Positions 1 to 4,564 are shown, numbered from the stretch's first letter. The stretch: 6,173 bases of DNA from Nanobdellota archaeon (GCA_018812505.1 JAHJDK010000258.1:1-6173); one strand, 5' to 3'. Made by a program: numbers and translations. The notes: generated by a model from the sequence alone, not told the origin.

Positions 1-676
1 CACCTTTTTCAGTGTAGTTAATGCCAGACATGTGAATATGCATATTGCTCAAGCCTTCCTTGCCAAGAGCATCCTCAACCTTAATAAGTAGTTCTCTAAA
101 CTCAGGGTAAGTGTTGTTCTTACCACCAGTTCTGGCATGCATGTGAGCAAAATCGATGCAAGGCATCACACCCTCAACCTCCTGACTAATCTTGAGCAAG
201 TCCTTCAACCCAGAGAACTGAGACTGCTTGCCAGTCGTTTCAGGCCTAAGCCAAATATCAACACCCTCATCATCCAAAGTTTTTCGAATATCCCTAATTT
301 TATCCCTAATATTATTATACACTATTTCAGAATCCATACCTAAATAAAAACCAGCATGAAAAGTAACACTGTAACCACCACATAAGCTAGCAATCCTTGC
401 AGAGTTCAAAACCCTATCCATGCTAGCATAAAGCTTTGGCTTCTCAACAGCATTCAGATTCACAAAGTAAGGCGCATGACAAGTCAGAACAATATTATTT
501 TTTAAAGCGGATTCCTTAATCAAAGGAGCTTTAACCCTAGATATGTTGATACTTCTGACAAACTCCAACTCCATAACATCCAAACCAAGCTCTCGAACAT
601 ATCTTATGCCATTTTCAGTATTGTGATCAGGAGTCCTGATAGGAATGCCTGCAGTTCCAAAAAGAAGCTGTTTCAT
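1..676 (-). CDS. nfo: Endonuclease IV (AP endonuclease) family protein, 3' end cut by window edge
   Basis: This gene encodes a TIM-barrel, zinc-dependent endonuclease IV that would cut DNA 5' of abasic sites in base excision repair. The minus strand is open from the ATG at 674-676 to the left edge, giving 225 residues. The family is usually about 270-285 aa, so roughly the last 50 residues lie outside the window. Family-like motifs appear in order: CHAPYF (H67), FHAGF (H107), RPETTGK (E146), CIDFAHMHAR (D175, H178) and MHIHMSG (H213/H215). These line up well in spacing with the E. coli Nfo metal ligands H69, H109, E145, D179, H182 and H216. The motif wording is the archaeal version of the family. 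No Shine-Dalgarno site precedes the ATG, but an A/T-rich TATA-like element sits about 27 bases upstream, which suggests a leaderless mRNA. An alternative is a related xylose-isomerase-like TIM barrel without endonuclease activity. Confidence 0.9.
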   Translation of the reverse strand, partial: MKQLLFGTAGIPIRTPDHNTENGIRYVRELGLDVMELEFVRSINISRVKAPLIKESALKNNIVLTCHAPYFVNLNAVEKPKLYASMDRVLNSARIASLCGGYSVTFHAGFYLGMDSEIVYNNIRDKIRDIRKTLDDEGVDIWLRPETTGKQSQFSGLKDLLKISQEVEGVMPCIDFAHMHARTGGKNNTYPEFRELLIKVEDALGKEGLSNMHIHMSGINYTEKG

Positions 677-697
677 AAAAACAACAAAGAGCAATTA

Positions 698-710
698 CTT
701 TTTAAAAATT
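698..710 (-). promoter_or_regulatory. Candidate TATA box for the endonuclease IV gene
   Basis: The minus strand reads AATTTTTAAAAAG, centred about 27 bases before the ATG at 676. Archaeal transcription usually starts about 25 bases after the TATA centre, so the transcript would begin within a few bases of the start codon. That fits the absence of a ribosome binding site. The region is AT-rich, so the call rests on position as much as on sequence. Confidence 0.4.
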
Positions 711-748
711 GTTATTTTAAAAGCAATATTAAAAACGTTTATTAATAA

Positions 749-876
749 CAAAATTCGATGGAATTGCTTATCCGCAACCTAAAGGATGCGGTATTTACTA
801 AAATCAAAAGATTTTAGAAATTCAAAAACTTTTAGTTTTTGTAATTCACAGCAATTCCTTTGAAAATCGAATTTTG
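749..876. repeat. Cloverleaf-like inverted-repeat structure (outer stem plus three hairpins)
   Basis: A closing stem pairs CAAAATTCGAT (749-759) with ATCGAATTTTG (866-876) and GGAATTGCT (760-768) with AGCAATTCC (850-858). That is 20 base pairs, interrupted only by a 7-base bulge at 859-865. Inside it sit three hairpins with short linkers (3, 6, 1 and 3 bases). Arm 1 is CCGCA/TGCGG (772-791), with two more possible G-C pairs inside. Arm 2 is CTAAAATC/GATTTTAG with an AAAA loop (798-817). Arm 3 is CAAAAACT/AGTTTTTG with a TTT loop, extended by AATT/AATT past one bulged T (819-846). No open frame explains the tract. It could be a structured RNA, a small non-autonomous mobile element with inverted ends, or a 3' untranslated structure of the MNT-HEPN operon. 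I saw no convincing target-site duplication at its edges. Confidence 0.7.
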
Positions 877-882
877 GGATTA

Positions 883-901
883 ACAACAACTTGGTTGTTG
901 T
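883..901. repeat. Perfect hairpin (8-bp stem, 3-base loop)
   Basis: ACAACAAC (883-890) and GTTGTTGT (894-901) form an uninterrupted 8-bp stem around a TTG loop. It lies 6 bases outside the closing stem of the cloverleaf and probably belongs to the same structured locus. It has no T-tract directly after it on either strand, so it does not look like a simple terminator. Confidence 0.6.
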
Positions 902-927
902 ATGCCAAAAACTTTGTTTTTGAGCAT
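902..927. repeat. Bulged hairpin, a sibling of cloverleaf arm 3
   Basis: ATGC + CAAAAAC (902-912) pairs with GTTTTTG + GCAT (916-922 and 924-927) around a TTT loop, with one unpaired A at 923. Its plan matches arm 3 of the cloverleaf (819-846): the same CAAAAAC/GTTTTTG core, the same TTT loop, and one bulged base on the 3' side before a 4-bp outer stem. A further partial copy of the core, CCAAAAACT, follows at 929-937 without its partner arm. Confidence 0.6.
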
Positions 928-946
928 TCCAAAAACTATGACTGGA

Positions 947-954
947 TTATATAA
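947..954 (-). promoter_or_regulatory. Candidate promoter reading leftward into the hairpin array
   Basis: TTATATAA is a strong archaeal TATA-like octamer. It is symmetric, so it does not itself fix a direction. Used leftward, it would start transcription near position 925, just at the edge of the outermost hairpin (902-927). The transcript would then run through the 883-901 hairpin and the cloverleaf, and a minus-strand TTTTT at 731-735 could end it, giving an RNA of about 195 bases. This is inferred from spacing alone. The element also lies only about 30 bases after the HEPN stop, so it may be chance in an AT-rich spacer. Confidence 0.35.
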
Positions 955-981
955 TTTATTAGGTATAAAGACACATTGCAT

Positions 982-1398
982 TTAAAACTTCTTTAGATAT
1001 GTCTTTATCAAGTGTTGTTTTATTAGATCTATATCCTTTTTTGCATTTTGAGTAACTTCTTTTGAAACAGGTTTTCCATAATAATTCGCACCATTTCTTA
1101 ATTTTCTTAATCTATCAAATTTTTCAGCAATACTATTTTCCTTTAATTTTTTTAAGTAGTAGGTATAGGCTTCATGTGAAAATACTTTGTATCCTTCAAC
1201 TAGACACATCGCTTCAAGAATTTGTCTAATAGCTTCATAATAATTTACAAGAATAACTGTTGAAGATTTGTTATCTAAGTTTAAACTTGAAACAAATTTA
1301 ATACTATCATCAGACATTTTAACTAAAGCTTTAGCTTTCTGAAAATCTTTTTCACATATGATAACTTTCTTTGACTTAATAAAATCATCAAAATACAT
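982..1398 (-). CDS. HEPN-domain protein (putative toxin of an MNT-HEPN pair)
   Basis: This 138-aa, largely helical protein has the typical archaeal HEPN segment NYYEAIRQILEAM...VEGYKVFSHEA (about residues 52-77) and the C-terminal signature RLRKLRNGANYYGK (97-109). HEPN proteins paired with MNT nucleotidyltransferases are often RNases whose active site is R-x(4-6)-H, as in HepT of type VII toxin-antitoxin systems. Here R101 and N102 are present, but the histidine place appears to hold N105, followed by Y106 and Y107. It may therefore be a catalytically altered member, though the tyrosines could still be targets for nucleotide transfer by the partner. The ATG shares one base with the stop of the upstream MNT gene (TAATG), a layout that favours coupled translation. 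The coding sequence is visibly AT-rich and lysine-rich, as expected of an accessory module. Activity cannot be told from sequence. Confidence 0.85.
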   Translation of the reverse strand: MYFDDFIKSKKVIICEKDFQKAKALVKMSDDSIKFVSSLNLDNKSSTVILVNYYEAIRQILEAMCLVEGYKVFSHEAYTYYLKKLKENSIAEKFDRLRKLRNGANYYGKPVSKEVTQNAKKDIDLIKQHLIKTYLKKF

Positions 1399-1937
1399 TA
1401 CAAAACCTCTAAATAACCAGTCATAATATATCCATTTAGAACATTATTTATTAATTCTTTGTTATTCGTCTTCATTTTTTTAAACTCTTGTTTTGTATGA
1501 ATGAATAGTTGAATTTTAGTATTTAGCACATTTTCAAAAACATTTAAATCAAGTTCTATTTTTTCATCACATATAATAAATAAGTCTATATCGCTCTCGA
1601 CATGATTCTCTGCTTTTGCATAACTTCCAAAGAGGATTACTGTTGGATAAGATAATTTTTCTTCAAGAAACTCAATTAATCCGGATTTGTAAATCTTGTC
1701 TGTATTATAAAATTTTTTCTTGAGCTTAAAATACCTATCTTGAATTTTTGCTTTAATTAAAACCCTATTGGTATCAACATCTTTTTGCTTTGTCAATAAA
1801 CTTTCTTTTTTTAATTTGTCTGTTATATTTATTATAGTATTAGGATTCAAATTTGTTAATTTAGCAAGCAGTCTAACATGATATTCCTTATTTGAATTTT
1901 CAAACAATACTTCAAGTACTTTTTCTTCGCTATCCAT
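1398..1937 (-). CDS. HTH-minimal nucleotidyltransferase fusion (putative antitoxin and autoregulator)
   Basis: This is a 179-aa two-domain protein. Residues 1 to about 65 look like a winged helix-turn-helix of the kind that opens with short helices and continues KLTNLNPNTIINITDKLKKE (27-46). Residues about 85-179 form a minimal nucleotidyltransferase (MNT) fold with the GSX10DXD motif: G104, S105, D116 and D118 in LFGSYAKAENHVESDIDLFI. In type VII toxin-antitoxin systems the MntA enzyme neutralises the HEPN toxin by adding AMP to a tyrosine. The third metal-binding acid is not obvious: the expected strand reads KIQLFI, with Q143 where an Asp or Glu is common. The fused HTH suggests that it also represses its own operon, and a palindrome lies at its presumed transcription start. 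It is the first gene of a tight operon with the HEPN gene. A DNA-binding transcription factor without catalysis is the alternative. Confidence 0.85.
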   Translation of the reverse strand: MDSEEKVLEVLFENSNKEYHVRLLAKLTNLNPNTIINITDKLKKESLLTKQKDVDTNRVLIKAKIQDRYFKLKKKFYNTDKIYKSGLIEFLEEKLSYPTVILFGSYAKAENHVESDIDLFIICDEKIELDLNVFENVLNTKIQLFIHTKQEFKKMKTNNKELINNVLNGYIMTGYLEVL

Positions 1938-1940
1938 TTT

Positions 1941-1958
1941 ATTATACGACTGTATAAT
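1941..1958. promoter_or_regulatory. Palindromic operator candidate of the MNT-HEPN operon
   Basis: ATTATAC-GACT-GTATAAT is a perfect inverted repeat with 7-base arms and a 4-base spacer. It begins 4 bases upstream of the MNT start codon, over the expected transcription start (about 1947). The half-site TGTATAAT recurs at 1980-1987 and 2000-2007, and an inverted TTATAC lies at 1962-1967. The repeats therefore flank the TATA-like element. A dimeric HTH repressor, such as the N-terminal domain of the MNT protein, is the obvious candidate to bind. The binding is inferred. Confidence 0.5.
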
Positions 1959-1968
1959 TAGTTATACT

Positions 1969-1976
1969 ATTTAAAT
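1969..1976 (-). promoter_or_regulatory. Candidate TATA box for the MNT-HEPN operon
   Basis: ATTTAAAT is centred about 35 bases before the MNT start codon, predicting transcription start near 1947 and a leader of about 10 bases. No Shine-Dalgarno sequence is seen before the ATG. The box lies between the repeated GTATAAT half-sites. Confidence 0.45.
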
Positions 1977-2046
1977 CTTTGTATAATTTATTGAACAAAT
2001 GTATAATACAACATAAATTAATGTTATATTACTAAAGAACTATGCA

Positions 2047-2166
2047 ATGAACAATAATTCTAATCAGTCAAACAATAATCAAAAGCTCTATAACCCTGAA
2101 ACTATAGAAAATTATATAAATAGCAAACCCCAAGAATGCACTATAATCAAAACAAGAGGTGTTTAA
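2047..2166 (+). CDS. Doubtful 39-aa Asn-rich small ORF upstream of pilin-like gene 1
   Basis: An ATG-started frame of 39 codons begins with an asparagine/glutamine-rich stretch (MNNNSNQSNNNQ) and ends KTRGV two bases before the pilin-like ATG at 2169. Its last codons contain the ribosome binding site of that gene. I recognise no family. There is no ribosome binding site, and the best promoter in the area (2112-2121) lies inside the frame, which argues that it is non-coding leader DNA. A TATA-like GTTATATTA at 2023-2031 could still serve it. It is given as a possibility only. Confidence 0.2.
   Translation: MNNNSNQSNNNQKLYNPETIENYINSKPQECTIIKTRGV
2112..2121 (+). promoter_or_regulatory. Candidate promoter of the pilin-like cassette
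   Basis: TTATATAAAT, preceded by an A-rich stretch, is a good archaeal TATA box. Transcription would start near 2142, leaving a leader of about 27 bases that includes the GAGGTG ribosome binding site at 2156-2161. Confidence 0.5.
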
Positions 2167-2168
2167 GC

Positions 2169-2657
2169 ATGTTTATTACGAGAAAAAAAGGTTCTCTTAG
2201 CCTTAGCATAGAAGCTATAGTCATACTAGTTATGGCAATGGCAGTTCTAGGATTAGGACTTGGTTTTATCAGAACATTGATTGGACAAGGACAAGAACAA
2301 TTCAAAGTTGCCATTGAAAATGCACAATTGCAAAACCCTGCATCCGCAGACAATCCAGTAACGGTTGACACAACTGTCAGACTAAAAGTTGGTAAAAGCG
2401 CAAAGATGAGCATAGGTTTCTACAACGCAGACACAAGTTCTGTTGATATTGAACCAACTCTTGGAGGATGTAATAGTCAACTATCTCTAGTTTCCGGTAA
2501 ACAAACAGTTCCAGCTGGAGAAGCAAGAGGATACAGAGGCATAATCAAAGCTATTGCAATCCCAAGTCCAGTAATAAATTCAGGAGACACCCTTGTATGC
2601 ACAGTCAACTTTGGAACATACGGCTCAGAACAATTCTACGTTGACATAATATCATAG
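2169..2657 (+). CDS. Archaeal type IV pilin-like secreted protein 1
   Basis: This is a 162-aa surface or pilus-like protein with a class III signal peptide. The N-terminus RKKG (5-8), then SLSLSIEAIVILVMAMAVLG, fits cleavage after G8 by an archaeal prepilin peptidase, leaving a hydrophobic helix (about 15-36) that anchors or polymerises the protein. The glutamate is at +7 of the mature chain rather than the usual +5. Residues about 65-162 are beta-rich. VRLKVGKSAKMSIGFYNAD (70-88) closely resembles a segment at the same place in pilin-like protein 2. Two cysteines (C101, C144) could form a disulfide. The start at 2169 is chosen because GAGGTG lies 7 bases before it. An upstream ATG at 2136 in the same frame would put that site inside the coding region. 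The gene is first in a same-strand cassette with the next two. The exact pilus system is unknown. Confidence 0.75.
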   Translation: MFITRKKGSLSLSIEAIVILVMAMAVLGLGLGFIRTLIGQGQEQFKVAIENAQLQNPASADNPVTVDTTVRLKVGKSAKMSIGFYNADTSSVDIEPTLGGCNSQLSLVSGKQTVPAGEARGYRGIIKAIAIPSPVINSGDTLVCTVNFGTYGSEQFYVDIIS

Positions 2658-2666
2658 AGGTAAAAA

Positions 2667-2885
2667 ATGAAGAAACACATGACTAAAGATCAAGAATTTG
2701 AAATAATGAAGTTAGTACTGGATAAGTTCTTATGGATTGGCATTGTAATGATGGCCTTTGGCTTTTACAAACTAATATCTTTAAGCGCTGACTTTTGGTA
2801 TGGATTCTCAGTACTGATTGGCGGAGCAATCGTGATGTTCTTATTCACATGGCTGCTTGTCAAAGAATACCACTTCATGAAGTGA
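2667..2885 (+). CDS. Small two-helix membrane protein of the pilin-like cassette
   Basis: This is a 72-aa protein with a charged N-terminus (MKKHMTKDQEFE) followed by two hydrophobic segments at about 21-39 and 45-65, and a short basic tail (KEYHFMK). The connecting turn (SLSADFWYG) is short, so the likely form is a membrane hairpin. I do not recognise a family. It starts 9 bases after the stop of pilin-like protein 1, with GAGGT overlapping that stop (2657-2661) 5 bases before the ATG, so the two are almost certainly one operon. The position between two related pilin-like genes suggests an accessory role in the same membrane structure, but that is only context. Confidence 0.65.
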   Translation: MKKHMTKDQEFEIMKLVLDKFLWIGIVMMAFGFYKLISLSADFWYGFSVLIGGAIVMFLFTWLLVKEYHFMK

Positions 2886-2909
2886 TAAAACAATTAATTT
2901 TTATTTTTT
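2871..2909 (+). terminator. Weak terminator candidate: palindrome followed by T-rich tract
   Basis: CACTTCATGAAGTG (2871-2884) is a perfect 14-base palindrome at the very end of the small membrane protein gene. A T-rich stretch, ATTTTTATTTTTTC, follows at 2897-2910. Oligo-T tracts can end transcription in archaea. The tract ends only 4 bases before the next start codon, and that gene has no ribosome binding site, so partial termination with a separate start for pilin-like gene 2 is possible. The gap between hairpin and T-tract is long for a classical intrinsic terminator. Confidence 0.25.
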
Positions 2910-2913
2910 CAAG

Positions 2914-3486
2914 ATGAACAAAAAAGGTTTTGAATTAGCGACGAATTTCTTAGTTGTTATTATTCTATCGTTAGTGTTGTTTGGCACAGGCATAGCCATC
3001 TTCACAAAGATGATAGATGCAGGAAAAGACTTAGAAATAAGTATGAGCGAGCGTATGAAACAACAGTTAGATGCAGCAATGGACGACGGCAGCTTAATAG
3101 TTATACCAACCAACAGCATAAAAGTTAAGAGAGGAGACACAGCTCACTTCTCACTCGGATTCTGGAATGAGTTTGAAAATGAAGCAAAATTCACAATAGA
3201 TGTCGAAGATAAAGATGTAACTAATTCAGATATAAAATTAATAAAAGAATATCCAAACGTTGAGCCAAATGAAAAAGTTCATGTCTTAATAGCTATAAAG
3301 CCACCAAAAGACACTCCAAAAGGACAATATGCTTTTGACATAAGCATAAAATATAATTACGTTTCACAGGAAGGACAACTGTTTAATAACATATTATACA
3401 CCAACAAAAAAACCGAATCTACGTTGTCGTGGTTTAAAGAGCGTCTGCTAATTCTCTCAACACTTTCTCAGGATTTCCAGCTCTAA
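2914..3486 (+). CDS. Archaeal type IV pilin-like protein 2, probably frameshifted near its 3' end
   Basis: As read, the frame gives 190 aa. The N-terminus MNKKG, then FELATNFLVVIILSLVLFGTG, is a class III signal (cleavage after G5) with a helix at about 10-32. IKVKRGDTAHFSLGFWNEF (69-87) mirrors VRLKVGKSAKMSIGFYNAD of pilin-like protein 1, and PNEKVHVLIAIKPP resembles its PAGEARGYRGIIKA, so the two are probably paralogues. The final 18 or so codons run antisense through the end of tpiA. At an A7 run (3406-3412) a shift of one base (an eighth A, or a -1 slip) would give the ending NRIYVVVV and a stop at 3435-3437, abutting the tpiA stop. That predicted strand-like end matches EQFYVDIIS of paralogue 1 and gives 174 aa. 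The shift may be a sequencing error, a real mutation or slippage. There is no clear ribosome binding site. Confidence 0.7.
   Translation: MNKKGFELATNFLVVIILSLVLFGTGIAIFTKMIDAGKDLEISMSERMKQQLDAAMDDGSLIVIPTNSIKVKRGDTAHFSLGFWNEFENEAKFTIDVEDKDVTNSDIKLIKEYPNVEPNEKVHVLIAIKPPKDTPKGQYAFDISIKYNYVSQEGQLFNNILYTNKKTESTLSWFKERLLILSTLSQDFQL
3406..3412 (+). other. A7 homopolymer, likely frameshift point in pilin-like gene 2
   Basis: In frame the run is read AAC|AAA|AAA|ACC. An eighth A, or a -1 slip on the AAA codons, switches to a frame that ends NRIYVVVV and stops at 3435-3437. The unshifted frame continues to 3486 across the opposing tpiA gene. Confidence 0.55.
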
Positions 3487-4099
3487 CAACACCTGAAGCA
3501 ACCAATACACCTTTAGCGCCAAGCTTCAAGGCTTTCTTGACATCAGCACCAGTCTTAATACCTGCGCCACAAAGAACAGGAATATCTGCAACAGACCTAA
3601 CCTTTTCAACAGCATTGGTTATAACTTCTGGCCTTGCAGTGCTGACAGAGATATCCCCACCAATCAACTCCGGAGGCTCGATAGCAATCATGTCAGGCTC
3701 AAAAGTAGCAATAGCCTCTGCAACCTCAACATCATTAGCGCAAACAACTGTTTTCATACCAACATCCCTGGCTAACTCTATACTCTCCTTTAACAAGTCA
3801 ATTCTAAACCTATCCTCAGAGTGATTCAACAAAGTACCATAAGCACCATTATCCTTCAAAGCCTGAGGCAAGTTCTGACCTGTATGCGCTCCAGGACCTA
3901 TAGGATCAAAATGTTCACTCAAAACAGGAATATCAACCAAAGAACTAATACGATGAATATCAACCTCTTCAACAGCAATAGCAATACTCTTACCAGTTTC
4001 ATGAGCAACCTTTTCACAAATCTGTGCCAAATGCTCTGCCTCACGACCAGTACCTTCAGTGTAAGCCTTAAAATTCACTATTATTATTGGTAATTTCAT
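3434..4099 (-). CDS. tpiA: Triosephosphate isomerase, archaeal short type
   Basis: This enzyme interconverts glyceraldehyde 3-phosphate and dihydroxyacetone phosphate in central carbon metabolism in the cytoplasm. At 221 aa it has the compact archaeal form, against about 250 in bacteria and eukaryotes. Catalytic residues are in place: N9 and K11 in NFKAY, H93 in LLNHSED, and E141 in IAIEPPELIGG, which also begins the active-site lid. Phosphate-binding stretches are CGAGI (177-181) and GVLVASGV (197-204). The ATG is preceded at 5 bases by GAGGTGAG (4105-4112), a very strong ribosome binding site. It lies 84 bases after a zinc-protein gene on the same strand and may be co-transcribed with it. 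Its stop meets or overlaps the end of the convergent pilin-like gene. Codon usage looks ordinary, and nothing is missing. Confidence 0.97.
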   Translation of the reverse strand: MKLPIIIVNFKAYTEGTGREAEHLAQICEKVAHETGKSIAIAVEEVDIHRISSLVDIPVLSEHFDPIGPGAHTGQNLPQALKDNGAYGTLLNHSEDRFRIDLLKESIELARDVGMKTVVCANDVEVAEAIATFEPDMIAIEPPELIGGDISVSTARPEVITNAVEKVRSVADIPVLCGAGIKTGADVKKALKLGAKGVLVASGVVRAGNPEKVLRELADAL

Positions 4100-4173
4100 A
4101 ATAACTCACCTCTAGAAATCTGCAAAACACTATTCTCTAAAGCAAACTCTATATTCATAAATAGAATAATCAT
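4096..4173 (-). CDS. Possible 25-aa leader ORF overlapping the tpiA start
   Basis: A minus-strand frame starts at the ATG at 4171-4173, encodes MIILFMNIEFALENSVLQIS then RGELL, and ends in TGA overlapping the tpiA start as ATGA. Such an overlap would couple translation of tpiA to this leader. It has no ribosome binding site of its own and resembles nothing I know, and tpiA already has a strong site, so it may be chance. Confidence 0.2.
   Translation of the reverse strand: MIILFMNIEFALENSVLQISRGELL
4105..4112 (-). promoter_or_regulatory. Strong Shine-Dalgarno site of tpiA
   Basis: GAGGTGAG on the minus strand, 5 bases before the ATG at 4099. It fixes the tpiA start. Confidence 0.8.
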
Positions 4174-4183
4174 GAAATAACTT

Positions 4184-4483
4184 TTAATATTTTTCGCTCA
4201 TAATCTTCTTAGCCCTTGCTCTTATCTCAAGCATTTGCTTCTTCTTCTTGAGCTCATCATCAGTAAGCATTGGATCTACATTCACAACTTTCTCACCAGG
4301 CTTTTCACCCCAAGACCTGTCCAAAAACCTGGCAGCACTATTTTTCGAAAGCTTTTGATAACATTTGGTACAGTACTTCCTACCATCACTAGCTTCTATA
4401 CACTGCTTACAAATAGATTCACCACACCAACTACAAGTAGTCTCCTGATAAAGCCCATGAACAGAGCACTTCAACTCGTTCAT
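4184..4483 (-). CDS. Small B-box-like zinc-binding protein
   Basis: This is a 99-aa protein with eight well-spaced metal ligands: C6-x2-H9, C17-x2-C20, C25-x2-C28 and C38-x2-C41. This pattern suits two zinc ions in a B-box-like or cross-braced zinc finger (KCSVHGLYQETTCSWCGESI). The rest (about 45-99) is charged and ends in a probable helix rich in Lys/Arg and Glu (DDELKKKKQMLEIRARAKKI). There is no transmembrane segment. Such domains often mediate protein or nucleic-acid contacts, but the function here is unknown. The ATG at 4483 is preferred because GGTGA lies 4 bases before it. A GTG at 4501 in the same frame would add six residues (MFVGDI) and bury that site. A TATA-like TTAATATATTAC lies about 37 bases upstream. 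The gene is followed on the same strand by tpiA, perhaps in one operon. Confidence 0.7.
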   Translation of the reverse strand: MNELKCSVHGLYQETTCSWCGESICKQCIEASDGRKYCTKCYQKLSKNSAARFLDRSWGEKPGEKVVNVDPMLTDDELKKKKQMLEIRARAKKIMSEKY

Positions 4484-4513
4484 AATATCACCCACAAACA
4501 CTTATTGGTAGAA

Positions 4514-4525
4514 GTAATATATTAA
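4514..4525 (-). promoter_or_regulatory. Candidate TATA box for the zinc protein (and possibly tpiA)
   Basis: The minus strand reads TTAATATATTAC. A start about 25 bases on (near 4494) would leave a leader of about 11 bases that contains the GGTGA site before the ATG at 4483. This supports the ATG over the upstream GTG. Confidence 0.4.
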
Positions 4526-4564
4526 TATTGTTATTTTCAAAAAAAAATTAAAATCAACATAACA

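Noticed and set aside
137..343. Plus-strand open frame of 68 codons
   Set aside because: It is antisense to the endonuclease IV gene, whose minus-strand frame carries all the expected metal-ligand motifs.
749..876. The cloverleaf as a tRNA gene
   Set aside because: The closing stem is far too long, the arms have 3-4-base loops, and there is no T-loop or anticodon-loop sequence.
749..927. The hairpin cluster as a CRISPR array or integron attC site
   Set aside because: The repeats are nested inverted repeats of different sequence rather than evenly spaced direct repeats, and no cas or integrase gene is present.
2136..2168. Upstream ATG at 2136 as the start of pilin-like protein 1
   Set aside because: It would place the GAGGTG ribosome binding site inside the gene and add 11 residues before a typical short class III leader.
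2147..2413. Minus-strand open frame of 88 codons
   Set aside because: It is antisense to pilin-like gene 1, with no start signals and no recognisable motif.
2901..3140. Minus-strand open frame of 79 codons
   Set aside because: It mirrors the signal peptide and helix of pilin-like protein 2. Hydrophobic segments often give hydrophobic antisense frames.
3537..4093. Two plus-strand open frames (3537-3824 and 3821-4093)
   Set aside because: Both lie antisense to tpiA, which has all its catalytic residues and a strong ribosome binding site.
4484..4501. GTG at 4501 as the start of the zinc-binding protein
   Set aside because: The ATG at 4483 has GGTGA at good spacing and fits the promoter candidate better.
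4235..4525. Plus-strand open frame of 96 codons
   Set aside because: It is antisense to the zinc-binding protein, whose regular Cys/His spacing shows which strand is coding.
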